A DNA stretch of 64,000 nucleotides from Methanobacterium_D sp040373355 (GTDB lineage Archaea > Methanobacteriota > Methanobacteria > Methanobacteriales > Methanobacteriaceae), in NCBI RefSeq assembly GCF_047495555.1, contig NZ_CP166866.1, forward strand, positions 2,032,001 to 2,096,000. Direction: 5' to 3'. Shown one piece after another: positions 52,332-61,292 of the stretch (position 1 is the first letter of the stretch; each line of letters opens with the position of its first letter). The translations under genes were made by a program, and so were the position numbers. The notes beneath the pieces were generated by a model. It did not search any database. It was not told the origin of the DNA and saw only the letters and a program-made list of their open reading frames with translations.

Positions 52332-52700
52332 CTATTTTCCATCTACTCGTGCAGGTGGTTCATCTTCAAGGTCTAGAGAAGACACATTTCCCATTTCTTT
52401 AACCCGCCTACAGACCAGTTCTTCAAATTCTTGAGGGCTTAGTCCTAATTCTCGTGCACGATCCCGTATAGCTTTAGGCTCATGTGCCTTGTTTTTTATG
52501 TAATAAGCTGCAAATCTGGAAACATATTTTTCAAGTTTTTCTTCGCTTTTAACTTCTAATATGTGAGAAGTATCTTCAGAAAGCATATTTAAGTCTTTTA
52601 AAGGAATTCTAAGAGGCATAAATTTAATTATTATGTCCCCAGTATGTTTATCAAAGACTATGCGGTCTATTCCCACGTCTAAACCCTTTAGAACCATCAT
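52332..52700 (-). CDS. hypothetical protein, 122 aa
   Basis: N-terminal beta part (VLKGLDVGIDRIVFDKHTGD, IIIKFMPLRIPLKDL) followed by helices (DRARELGLSPQEFEELVCRR). An AAGGTGGTATG site lies over the double ATG, so ATG 52697 could be the true start. No known family. Probably co-expressed with the following 101-aa gene. Confidence 0.6.
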   Translation of the reverse strand: MMVLKGLDVGIDRIVFDKHTGDIIIKFMPLRIPLKDLNMLSEDTSHILEVKSEEKLEKYVSRFAAYYIKNKAHEPKAIRDRARELGLSPQEFEELVCRRVKEMGNVSSLDLEDEPPARVDGK

Positions 52701-52945
52701 ACCACCTTTTTAAGCTTTAAAAAATTAATAAAATTAATTATGTTTGGATATACTAACTATGTTTACATGATATATAATCTTATTGCTTAAAAAATAGGCC
52801 GTTTTATGACTTAAATCAGATTAATTAGAATTTATAATTATATTATTAGTAATATGGATGCTACAATACATTATAAACCAAAAATAAGTAAAATTAGAGC
52901 CTTAATTATTCAGAAAAATAAAGAGAATAAAAAAAGTTTTAAATG

Positions 52946-53632
52946 TTATTTGACCTTAACAACACCTATTACATTCTTTTTAGGCTGCCATGTATCTAGA
53001 GGAGTCTTTTCAGTAGTTTCAATTTCTACAATGCCATCTGGAAGTGTTTTTTCATTATTTATTACTTCTACTTGGCGGTTATCACTTTTTAAAAACACTT
53101 TATCGCCATTTATGGATGCAACCCTTTTTATTATAAGTCCATAGCTTGGATGACGAGCTATAACTATATCTCCAACTTTAAATGATAGACCTTTAACTGC
53201 AATTACACTTTGACCGTCCTTTAATGTGGGAATCATAGAAGTTCCACTTACTGTTGCAGGGAAAGGCAACTTGTCAATTCCATAAGGTGAATTAATTATA
53301 ACCTTTGCAGTAAAATTATATTTCTTAGCAATAATTTCCATATTAGATTTTAAGCTACTTACAGTACTCTTATCACTTAAAACATCTGCTTTTGCTTTAC
53401 TATTCATTTCTACAATCATTTTAGAGGGAACTTGTGCAGCTCCTGAAACAGATGCAGCATGAACAGTTGTACTTGCCCCATCAGTTTTTACAGTTATATT
53501 AACTACATTCGGCTGTTCAGTAGTCTGGTTTACGGTCGGTATTTCCATATTTGATTGCTGCGGCTCTAAAAACGTTGCTGAAGCTGCAGTAGCGATTATA
53601 ATTATTGCACCTATTATTATCCATGATTTCAT
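52946..53632 (-). CDS. S26-family signal peptidase-like protein with Ser/Lys dyad
   Basis: A 228-aa secreted membrane-anchored protein. An N-terminal helix and a Thr/Ser-rich linker are followed by an S24/S26-like catalytic domain: ATVSGTSMIPTLKDGQSVIA (nucleophile Ser) and GLIIKRVASINGDKVFLKSDN, which has a lysine where the 1.8-kb enzyme has His. It is therefore closer to the bacterial Ser/Lys type. The pair suggests two classes of export processing in this cell. The N-terminal half is unlike known peptidases. Confidence 0.78.
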   Translation of the reverse strand: MKSWIIIGAIIIIATAASATFLEPQQSNMEIPTVNQTTEQPNVVNITVKTDGASTTVHAASVSGAAQVPSKMIVEMNSKAKADVLSDKSTVSSLKSNMEIIAKKYNFTAKVIINSPYGIDKLPFPATVSGTSMIPTLKDGQSVIAVKGLSFKVGDIVIARHPSYGLIIKRVASINGDKVFLKSDNRQVEVINNEKTLPDGIVEIETTEKTPLDTWQPKKNVIGVVKVK

Positions 53633-53752
53633 TTAATCTATTCCATCCATATTGTTCATATTCTGTTTTCTATGTTTTTTATTCCTATATAAATTCTTCA
53701 CTTTTTCAAAAAGTTAAAATCTTATAAAATGCTAATAAATATTGGTGATAAA

Positions 53753-53893
53753 ATGGTTGGAGAAAGTGTGAAGTGTGGAAGATGTGGTCAATGGTATAAA
53801 AGGGAAATTTTAGAAGACAAAGAAATTAAAGAGAAAGGTAAAGTTAAGGAGTATTTATGCCCTGAATGTGATAGAGAAATACAGGAGGATTGA
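53753..53893 (+). CDS. small zinc-ribbon protein, 46 aa
   Basis: MVGESVKCGRCGQWYKREIL and a C-terminal YLCPECDREIQED give two CxxC pairs, a classic zinc ribbon. TTGGTGATAAA precedes the ATG. Likely a DNA/RNA-binding or assembly accessory; the family is not recognised. Confidence 0.7.
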   Translation: MVGESVKCGRCGQWYKREILEDKEIKEKGKVKEYLCPECDREIQED

Positions 53894-53904
53894 ATTAATT
53901 ATTA

Positions 53905-54246
53905 TTAACCAAATAAAACCAATTTAAGCTCGTTAAGGTTACGTGAAATAAATTTCTCTGCTTTAGGATCAGCGAGGATCTTTAATTGTTTTTTGTTTGT
54001 CCTTTCATAGGCATTATATAAAATTTTTTGGATTTCAGGAACCGGCATTTCAGTTACTGCTTTTATTTTTTGTTTTTCTAAAGGAGTTAATTGAGTTTTA
54101 TATGATTCTATCTGATTTTCAAATGTTTTAACAGCATTCATATTACTTGAAATTGCCCCTTTTAATAAAACTACAGGAACTGCTGTAAAAAAATCCATTA
54201 GCTCCATAACATCTTTTTCAGTGATTTTAACGTCTTTTGATTCCAA
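53905..54246 (-). CDS. hypothetical protein, 113 aa
   Basis: All-helical soluble protein (MESKDVKITEKDVMELMDFF, then LTPLEKQKIKAVTEMPVPEI and KILADPKAEKFISRNLNELK). No family recognised. Convergent with the zinc-ribbon gene with 11 nt between stops. AGAGGCATAA-type site before ATG. Confidence 0.6.
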   Translation of the reverse strand: MESKDVKITEKDVMELMDFFTAVPVVLLKGAISSNMNAVKTFENQIESYKTQLTPLEKQKIKAVTEMPVPEIQKILYNAYERTNKKQLKILADPKAEKFISRNLNELKLVLFG

Positions 54247-54844
54247 AATTATGCCTCTTAAATTTTTTATAAGATTTTTTTGTTTTTATGTTATTTCTCT
54301 TTAAAATATTTATTTACTCTTTTTAAGTTAAAGAGGATATATTAATTCTACTTTAAATTATTTATATTAATTATTACCCTATTTATAAAAATTAAATAAG
54401 CCTGATATTAAAAATATACAATTATAATACTTTAGATGTTAAAATTAGATATAAGATTATTTTTAGCCATATGTTATCGAGATAATAATTAGTAATTAAT
54501 TATTAAGAAGTCTTTATTTTTATAAAATTTTTAAAAACGCTTAAATTTAGAGAATAAAGTCAAAATAGCCACTAACTAACAATTCCAATGAATATAGTTG
54601 TATTAAAAATGCAATCTATGTGTCCTTTTTTTTGAATTAATCCCTAAAATAAGCTCATTTATTAAAAAGATTAACAGAGAGAGATAATCTAAAATATCAT
54701 ATTTATATAACCATATAGCGTGTCCTAAATCATGAAATCGGCGCAAATAGGGTCTTTTTTTGGAAATAAAACCAGAACATTTATAAGGTATAATACTTAA
54801 TTAGTGCCTACCCCAATGAAAACTCATCTAGAGTATTTTTTTAA
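54247..54844. other. long leader/promoter region of the cell-wall enzyme gene
   Basis: About 600 nt without a gene. TATA-like elements lie at 54701-54712 (ATTTATATAACC) and 54779-54790 (CATTTATAAGGTATA). A stem CCCAAT (54812-54817)/ATTGGG (54844-54849) forms a hairpin in front of the GGAGG at 54854. The rest is AT-rich. Confidence 0.45.
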
Positions 54845-56287
54845 TTGGGAATCGGAGGCGGTATAATTACGAAGAAACTGTTATTTGTAGTTTTCTTAAT
54901 TGCCAGTCTATCTTTATCTGGCGTTACAAGCGCAAGCGCTGTAGATACAGAAACTGCACAAAAACAAATTTCTGATACCAACATTATTAATAAAAATGAA
55001 AATATTCAGACAGAAAATAATAATACTTCAATAAATTCGGCCACAACGCAAGAAACGGCTGATGAAGATACAAAAAGTGTTGAAACCACTCAAAGCTCGT
55101 ATGATTCTAAAGATGAAGATCAAATAATATCTAAGACTCTAACAGAGAATACAGCTAATACAGTTAGTACCAGTAATGCTAAAACAACTGATACAAGTGA
55201 AAGCATAGAGAAAGCTGAAACTGCAGATACAAAAGCTTCAGATCAGACAGTTAATAATCCATCAAAGGTTAATGATGAGACTGCTGAAATACCAGAAGCA
55301 GCTGCAGGAGAAACAGAAACTGCAAACACAACTACAACTATCCAAACAAGTTTCACTGTAGCAGATGTTCAAGATGCATCATCTAGAGTTAAATCATACA
55401 TTGAAACTAATAAAAGACTTCCAAAATACGTTACAATTGGTACAATTCAGGTAAAAATGCCTGACTTCTTACAGCTACTCACTGCAGGACTATTACAGTT
55501 AAACAGCGGACCAAATAATCCAATAACACTTAAAACTGTAAATAATGCGACAACACCAACTGAAACTATTAAAAGTGGTACTTTAACTAAAGCAAGTTAT
55601 TTAGATCTTGCTAAAAGAGTTAACGCATTCATTAACGCTAATGGGAAATTACCAAACTACACAACAAGTAGTCTCGGTAAAATGGGATACCAATCATTAA
55701 TCTACATGTTTTCTAAAGTTCTAAACTTCGAGAAAACTAACAACAGATTACCAAGCTATGTTTCAGTAAAACCATGGAGCGCAGTAGGAACATCAAGCTC
55801 TTCAGGAACAATATCAACACCAGTACCCGCAGACCTACAGAAATACTTAGCAGCAACTGCAAACTGTCAGGTTAATGATCCTAGAATTAAAGCTTTGGCA
55901 GCTTCAATAACTGCAGGAAAAACAACAACATACGCTAAAGCAGCAGCAATATTCAACTGGGTAAGGAATAACCTAAGTTACTCGTTCTACTACAACACCA
56001 AATACGGTGCAGTAGGAGCATTAAATGCAAAAACCGGTAACTGTGTCGATACTTCTCACTTAGTAATAGCTCTTTCACGTGCTGCAGGAATACCTGCAAG
56101 ATACGAACATGTTAAAGCTCAATTTACTAGTGGTAACTGGTATGGTCACGTTATTGCTCAAATTTGGGTTGACGGTAAATGGTACTACGCTGATGCATCA
56201 AGTAACTATAACACATTCGGTGTTATAAACAACTGGAAAACATCAACAGCAACAATAAAAGGTTACTATGCTTCATTACCATTTTAA
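54845..56287 (+). CDS. pseudomurein-binding transglutaminase-like cell-wall enzyme
   Basis: Secreted protein, up to 480 aa. A signal peptide (KKLLFVVFLIASLSLSGVTS) leads to a Thr/Glu/Ser-rich linker (residues 35-165). Two pseudomurein-binding repeats follow (FTVADVQDASSRVKSYIETN and YLDLAKRVNAFINANGKLPN). The C-terminal papain-like transglutaminase domain has the triad Cys400, His435 and Asp450. The layout matches the pseudomurein endoisopeptidases Pei and related enzymes, so it probably cleaves or remodels the wall. Initiation may be at ATT 54866 or ACG 54869 behind GGAGG; a TTG at 54845 lies in the stem. Confidence 0.85.
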   Translation: MGIGGGIITKKLLFVVFLIASLSLSGVTSASAVDTETAQKQISDTNIINKNENIQTENNNTSINSATTQETADEDTKSVETTQSSYDSKDEDQIISKTLTENTANTVSTSNAKTTDTSESIEKAETADTKASDQTVNNPSKVNDETAEIPEAAAGETETANTTTTIQTSFTVADVQDASSRVKSYIETNKRLPKYVTIGTIQVKMPDFLQLLTAGLLQLNSGPNNPITLKTVNNATTPTETIKSGTLTKASYLDLAKRVNAFINANGKLPNYTTSSLGKMGYQSLIYMFSKVLNFEKTNNRLPSYVSVKPWSAVGTSSSSGTISTPVPADLQKYLAATANCQVNDPRIKALAASITAGKTTTYAKAAAIFNWVRNNLSYSFYYNTKYGAVGALNAKTGNCVDTSHLVIALSRAAGIPARYEHVKAQFTSGNWYGHVIAQIWVDGKWYYADASSNYNTFGVINNWKTSTATIKGYYASLPF

Positions 56288-56316
56288 ATGGAATTAAAGC
56301 AAAATGAGGTAATAAT

Positions 56317-56688
56317 ATGATTAAAAAATCAATATTTGCCATTCTGGCAATTATTGCTGCAGCAGGTTTAGTATTTGCTGCCTATGGAAATACTGGAAAC
56401 AGTGATACAACTGTTTCTGATAATCTCCAAAAACAGCAAGATACTAACGATGCTAGCAGTTCAAGTAATTCAATAGAGGGTGATAAAATATCTGCATCAA
56501 AAGCTCAAGAAATAGCTCAAAAATATATTGAAGAACCTGGAGCTAAAGCAGGAAACCCTAAATTAGCCACCATAAATGGTAAAAACGTTTATGTTGTACC
56601 TATTATTGATAATGGGGAACAGGTAGGGGAAATAGAAATAGATGCACAGACCGGTGCAAATCTCGGTGGTGCTGGAGGAGTACAATAA
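56317..56688 (+). CDS. PepSY-domain exported protein
   Basis: A 123-aa protein with a signal anchor (MIKKSIFAILAIIAAAGLVF), a short Ser/Asn-rich linker and a PepSY domain (KAQEIAQKYIEEPGAKAG, VYVVPIIDNGEQVGEIEI) ending NLGGAGGVQ. It is the clear paralogue of the 49.2-kb protein, with the same GGAGG tail. The GAGGTAATA site and 29-nt gap tie it to the cell-wall enzyme gene. PepSY domains often inhibit peptidases, so it may restrain that enzyme. Confidence 0.8.
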   Translation: MIKKSIFAILAIIAAAGLVFAAYGNTGNSDTTVSDNLQKQQDTNDASSSSNSIEGDKISASKAQEIAQKYIEEPGAKAGNPKLATINGKNVYVVPIIDNGEQVGEIEIDAQTGANLGGAGGVQ

Positions 56689-56772
56689 CTTCTCTTTAGG
56701 AAGCATTGCTTCCTTATTTTTTTATTTTAAACTGAAATAACTTTTAAAGATAAATTTACTGTAATATTTTAT

Positions 56773-58083
56773 CTATTTTTCATTATAGATTAATTTATTT
56801 AATATTGAATCAATTAATTCAAATTTTGCTAATTTATTTTTCCATTTTACAGGGATTGCACTTTCTCCATAATAAGCTCCTGCAATTTGTCCATAAACAG
56901 CCCCTGTTGTATCAGCATCATCTCCTAAATTAACTGCTTTTAAACATCCCTCTTCAAAGCTATCACTATTGTAAAAGGCCCATAATGCAGCTTCTAATGA
57001 TTTAACAACATAGCCACTACCTTGTATTTCAGGCGGATTTTTATTTTTAAATGAACCGCATGCAATTTTATCTATTTCTGGAGCTAGTTTATCTTCATTC
57101 CAGAGATCATAAACTGGACTATATCTTCTTGATGATATTTCCTCTTTTGAATGTCCAATAATTGCACCAACTATTATTCCTGACGTGTATTTACATGCAT
57201 CTACAGCAAGAATATGTCCATGTGTTGTTCGTGAACTTTCTCCTGCTTTCTGGATTGCTTTTTTAGGATCCCAAAAATAATAAATTGGAACTGGAGCTAA
57301 GCGCATAATTGAACCATTACCTGCAGATCTTTCATGAGTTGGACCACAAAAAGGTTCTTTAGTATCTTCAAATTTATGTAAAGCATCCCTTGTAGTATTT
57401 CCTATATCAAAGCATCTGCCATTGACACTTAAATAGCCACTTCTATACCATTTACAGTATTTTTCAAGCTGATTAATTAGGTTAAATCCCTGTTTTTCAA
57501 TTAAGCTTTCTGCAAGACAAAGCGCCATACTTGTATCATCAGTCCATTCTCCGGGTTTTAAATGGAATGATCCTCCACCAATCATATCAGATATGGGATC
57601 AAATGTTCCTGGAGATTTAAACTCTAAAGGAACACCTAAAGCGTCGCCTACAGCAAGACCTATAAGACTTCCCCTTGCCCTATCTATAAATTCATTTTTA
57701 ATTTCTTTAATTCTCTTTAGTAGCTCTAAAATTGTACCGTCATCTATATTTGATGCAATAACACCTGAGCAGAATCTATCAGAACGTATTAGTGTAGTAA
57801 AAAGTTTTTGAATTATCTGAATATCAGCATAACTAATTAAATCATGATTTTCAAGGTATTTTTGAGCTTCTCTACTCCAGTCAGTCCAGTTAAATGGATA
57901 AGTGAAATTCTGTTTATAAATGTCTGAAATAAAGCTACTAGTTTTATCTGAATAAATATAAGGATCAATGGATAATTTTGAGCTTATTTTGTAGAATTCA
58001 TTGTCCCCCGAAGAAAAATAAGGTAAATAAGATAAAATTTGATCCATATTTTTGATACTTGGAATTCTAATTTCTTCTTTCAT
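56773..58083 (-). CDS. ADP-ribosylglycohydrolase with N-terminal DUF6508-like domain
   Basis: A 436-aa protein. Residues about 135-430 are an ADP-ribosylglycohydrolase: RGSLIGLAVGDALGVPLEF, GEWTDDTSMALCLAESL (metal-binding Asp/Thr), GNGSIMRLAPVPI and NLGDDADTTGAVYGQIAG. The N-terminal part (MDQILSYLPYFSSGDNEF, YADIQIIQKLFTTLIRSDRF) resembles DUF6508, seen in relatives. It may remove ADP-ribose from proteins or nucleic acids. It stands alone and is convergent with the PepSY gene. Confidence 0.88.
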   Translation of the reverse strand: MKEEIRIPSIKNMDQILSYLPYFSSGDNEFYKISSKLSIDPYIYSDKTSSFISDIYKQNFTYPFNWTDWSREAQKYLENHDLISYADIQIIQKLFTTLIRSDRFCSGVIASNIDDGTILELLKRIKEIKNEFIDRARGSLIGLAVGDALGVPLEFKSPGTFDPISDMIGGGSFHLKPGEWTDDTSMALCLAESLIEKQGFNLINQLEKYCKWYRSGYLSVNGRCFDIGNTTRDALHKFEDTKEPFCGPTHERSAGNGSIMRLAPVPIYYFWDPKKAIQKAGESSRTTHGHILAVDACKYTSGIIVGAIIGHSKEEISSRRYSPVYDLWNEDKLAPEIDKIACGSFKNKNPPEIQGSGYVVKSLEAALWAFYNSDSFEEGCLKAVNLGDDADTTGAVYGQIAGAYYGESAIPVKWKNKLAKFELIDSILNKLIYNEK

Positions 58084-58174
58084 GTAACTAATTCCCTTAA
58101 ATTAATAAGTTTCTAGATTATACTATAGTTATTAGATTATATTTTTACTTTAAATAAATTTAAGAGGACATTAT

Positions 58175-59365
58175 ATGGATAAAGTACCTTTAACTGAACT
58201 TAAAAATCGTATGAATAAATTTAAAACACATATGGATAAATCAGATCCAGAATGGGAAATAGCAGTAATTTTTAGCAATATTAATCTCTACTATTTTACA
58301 GGCACTATGCAAGATGGAATTTTAGTTATTCCACGTAATGATGATGCAACATTTTGGGTAAGGCGAAGTTATGAAAGGGCTTTAGATGAATCATTATTTG
58401 AAAATATAGAACCAATGAGAAGTTTTCGTGATGCTGCAAAGAACCTAATTAAACTTCCAGATACTGTATATCTTGAAACAGAAAAAGTTCCACTTGCACT
58501 ATACCAGAGATTCCAAAAGCATTTTCCATTTAAAAATATTAAACCCCTAGATATGCATATTGCTGCTGTAAGGGCTGTTAAAAGCGAATATGAGCTTCAA
58601 TTAATGAGAAAATCAGGGAAAATTCATCAACATGTACTGGAAGATATTGCGCCAGAAATATTAAAAGAAGGAATGAGTGAAGCTCATCTAGCCACAAAAT
58701 TATTTTCAATTCTTGTAGATGAAGGCCATGATGGATTAACACGTTTTGGAATGTTTGATACAGAAATGGTAGTGGGACATGTTGGTTTTGGTGAAAGTTC
58801 AATTTATCCAACATATTTTGATGGAGCAAGTGGAACCTATGGACTAAGTCCTGCAGCACCAGTTCTTGGAAGCAGAGATAGAAAACTTAAAAAAGGGGAT
58901 CTTGTATTTATTGATATTGGATGCGCAGTTAATGGATACAATACAGATAAAACCATGACATATATGTTTGGGAGCTCTCTACCACAATATGCAATAGATG
59001 CACATAATAAATGTGTTGAAATACAAAATGAGATCGCATCTATGCTTAAACCCGGTGCTATACCTTCAGAAATTTATTCACTAATTATGAGTAGTCTTGA
59101 TGAAAAATTTAAAGAAAATTTTATGGGATTTGGAGATCGTAAGGTTAAATTTCTGGGCCATGGAATAGGATTATTAATTGATGAACTTCCTGTAATTGCA
59201 GAAGGATTTAATGTGCCACTACAAGAAGGAATGGTATTTGCAGTTGAGCCTAAAAAAGGAATTGAAAACATTGGAATGGTTGGAATTGAAAATACATTTA
59301 TTGTGACTTCTAAAGGTGGAGAATGCATTACTGGAAATAGTTCTGGATTGTTACCACTATTTTAA
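58175..59365 (+). CDS. M24-family peptidase (Xaa-Pro aminopeptidase-like)
   Basis: A 396-aa pita-bread peptidase. An N-terminal creatinase-like domain (residues 1-150) leads to IGCAVNGYNTDKTMTYMF (metal Asp), VKFLGHGIGLLIDELPVI (His), EGMVFAVEPKKGI (Glu) and VGIENTFIV (Glu). The first metal Asp lies in FIDIGCAVNGYN. Substrate is probably short proline-containing peptides. AAGAGGACATTAT precedes the ATG. Confidence 0.85.
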   Translation: MDKVPLTELKNRMNKFKTHMDKSDPEWEIAVIFSNINLYYFTGTMQDGILVIPRNDDATFWVRRSYERALDESLFENIEPMRSFRDAAKNLIKLPDTVYLETEKVPLALYQRFQKHFPFKNIKPLDMHIAAVRAVKSEYELQLMRKSGKIHQHVLEDIAPEILKEGMSEAHLATKLFSILVDEGHDGLTRFGMFDTEMVVGHVGFGESSIYPTYFDGASGTYGLSPAAPVLGSRDRKLKKGDLVFIDIGCAVNGYNTDKTMTYMFGSSLPQYAIDAHNKCVEIQNEIASMLKPGAIPSEIYSLIMSSLDEKFKENFMGFGDRKVKFLGHGIGLLIDELPVIAEGFNVPLQEGMVFAVEPKKGIENIGMVGIENTFIVTSKGGECITGNSSGLLPLF

Positions 59366-59646
59366 GCTGTTGTTTTTCCAATTCCTTCAAGAAAATGAAT
59401 ATTTGGCATTCCTTTAAGTCCAGCGCTTTCCATTTTAGCTTTTAAATCTGATGAGGCAAAGAATTTACGAGCGTTATCTAGATTATCCCATTTATATAAA
59501 ATCACTATTTGATCAGGATCATCTGCGCTGCGGAAGACGTGTGCTTCTTTAGAGCCACTATCTCTTCTACTTTCCATATGTTCATCAAAAACAGGTCTCC
59601 ATTTATCATAATCTTCAATTTTATGTATTATAAGTACATACTGCAT
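59362..59646 (-). CDS. antibiotic biosynthesis monooxygenase-like domain protein 1
   Basis: A 94-aa ferredoxin-like dimeric alpha-beta barrel protein (YVLIIHKIEDYDKWRPVFDE, EAHVFRSADDPDQIVILYKW, NLDNARKFFASSDLKAKM). Possible heme- or quinol-related function; substrate unknown. A paralogue lies 85 nt upstream on the same strand. Its stop overlaps the M24 gene's stop on the other strand. Confidence 0.75.
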   Translation of the reverse strand: MQYVLIIHKIEDYDKWRPVFDEHMESRRDSGSKEAHVFRSADDPDQIVILYKWDNLDNARKFFASSDLKAKMESAGLKGMPNIHFLEGIGKTTA

Positions 59647-59730
59647 AGGTTCACCCCGCTTAAAATGAAAAAAGATAAATTAAAATTTAGAACTTAATTA
59701 CTTAAATTTTGTAAATCACTTGAAAAGAAT

Positions 59731-60015
59731 TTAACCTATAATTCTATCTACTTCATGGAAATATTGAATTACAGGTTCTTCCTTAACTCCTGCATTTTTC
59801 ATTCTTTCTTTAAATTCATCAGATTCAAAGAATTTTTTTGCATTTTCTAAATTACCCCATTGGTGTAGGATCATTATCTCATGAGCATTATCTTTATTTT
59901 GGTAAACAAATGCTTCTCTAGAACCATTTGCTCTACGGTCTCCTTCACCTTCTTCATAGGAACGTTTCCATTTATCATAATCATCAATTTGAAATTTTTC
60001 CAGTACTTGAATCAT
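59731..60015 (-). CDS. antibiotic biosynthesis monooxygenase-like domain protein 2
   Basis: A 94-aa paralogue of the previous gene (VLEKFQIDDYDKWKRSYEEG, EAFVYQNKDNAHEIMILHQW, NLENAKKFFESDEFKERM). Tandem duplication is evident from the even spacing of matching motifs. AAGTGAGGTGAATTA lies before the ATG. Confidence 0.75.
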   Translation of the reverse strand: MIQVLEKFQIDDYDKWKRSYEEGEGDRRANGSREAFVYQNKDNAHEIMILHQWGNLENAKKFFESDEFKERMKNAGVKEEPVIQYFHEVDRIIG

Positions 60016-60142
60016 TAATTCACCTCACTTTAGTATATCCAACTAAGTAATACTATATTGTTAATTAATATTATATTTAATGGACTTGAGGTGAAAAATT
60101 TAGAAAAATAAAGTAAGTGAAAGAGTTAGATTCCTTTTCACT

Positions 60143-60940
60143 TTAAAATTTGAGATTATCAACTGAATTTATTAAATTTTGAGCATTTGTTCTTGTAGCT
60201 TGATATGAATCATGAATATATGTTTCATAAACAACTGCAGGTGTTCCTGCATTTACTAAAGGAATTGTAACATACATAGGGCTTGTCTGTGAAGCCGGAG
60301 TGTAGTATACAAAACCCGGGACTTTATCCAGTATTTTAAGCGAAATAGATTTTGATTTAGTGTCTTCAGCTGGTGCAAAAATAAATTTCTGTGTTTTTGA
60401 GTAATCAGCAACTCCCCGATTGGAATGTATATCAATAGCTAAATTATAATTTTGACTAATTACATGAGGTACAACAAACTTATTGGCCAGTAATTGTCCA
60501 TTCATCCGTCCTTTATCATAATTATCAGCATTGCGGGTAACAGTAACTCTGTAAATATAATAACAGTAATTAAGAGATTTATCATTGCTTTTAATAGATT
60601 CCACAGCTGCTTTATGAGAATCAGATTCAAGAGGATGTACTCCAGTTATAACTGCGATTTTAACCTTTGAATTACTTTTTCCATATGGTCCTTCCACAGT
60701 TACCTTACCATAATCAGTGCTTCCAATTACATTTACAGATTTAACTGGAACATTATGAGTATTTTGAGTATCTTTAGAATTATTTAAATTTGAATTATTA
60801 GAGATACCAGGATCTAGATTTGAATTATACATGTTCAATTCACTTTTTGGTGCGCTAAAGAAATAAAGTGATGCTGTAGCTGCCCCTAAAAAAATAAGGA
60901 TTAATGCTGCACCTATTATTATTTTGTTTCTTTTTTCCAT
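60143..60940 (-). CDS. exported M14/AstE-like peptidase or deacylase
   Basis: A 265-aa protein with an N-terminal membrane anchor and Asn/Ser linker. The catalytic part has IAVITGVHPLESDSHKAAVE (His and Glu zinc ligands), LAIDIHSNRG (third His) and AVVYETY (possible catalytic Glu), the layout of M14 zinc carboxypeptidases and succinylglutamate desuccinylase-like enzymes. It faces outside, so it could act on cell-wall peptides. The substrate is unknown. Confidence 0.75.
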   Translation of the reverse strand: MEKRNKIIIGAALILIFLGAATASLYFFSAPKSELNMYNSNLDPGISNNSNLNNSKDTQNTHNVPVKSVNVIGSTDYGKVTVEGPYGKSNSKVKIAVITGVHPLESDSHKAAVESIKSNDKSLNYCYYIYRVTVTRNADNYDKGRMNGQLLANKFVVPHVISQNYNLAIDIHSNRGVADYSKTQKFIFAPAEDTKSKSISLKILDKVPGFVYYTPASQTSPMYVTIPLVNAGTPAVVYETYIHDSYQATRTNAQNLINSVDNLKF

Positions 60941-61103
60941 CTTGTTTGCCTCGTTGGATCACCAGTAATGCTATTTTTAAATAAGTAAGTAGAACTGTTT
61001 AAATGGCAAAAACTGGATTTTCAGTGATTTAAGTTAAACTTCGTTATATAAATATTTGCGTATCTTAAAAAAAATTATTAAATTATAAGAAATAATATTA
61101 ATT

Positions 61104-61277
61104 ATGATACTATTAGATGCGCTTTCTTCACTGGGTGATGCAATAGCTAATTTTATAAATACATTAACTACAGCAATTCTTGCTGTTGGTGTTGGAATAA
61201 TTTATGGAATTATTATTGCAATTATAATGGGTTTTGTAATTTTAGGAATAGTTAAAGCACGAAATCGATTTAAATAG
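61104..61277 (+). CDS. small membrane protein, 57 aa
   Basis: MILLDALSSLGDAIANFINT is followed by a long Gly/Ile-rich hydrophobic stretch, with a basic end KARNRFK. One transmembrane helix (about residues 24-50) with an amphipathic N-terminal helix. There is no clear ribosome-binding site. Too small for a confident call, but the composition is clearly membrane protein-like. Confidence 0.45.
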   Translation: MILLDALSSLGDAIANFINTLTTAILAVGVGIIYGIIIAIIMGFVILGIVKARNRFK

Positions 61278-61292
61278 AATAATCATAGAAAT

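Noticed and set aside
52854..53144. Plus-strand frame of 96 codons.
   Set aside because: Mostly the antisense of the S26 peptidase gene; composition is unlike a gene.
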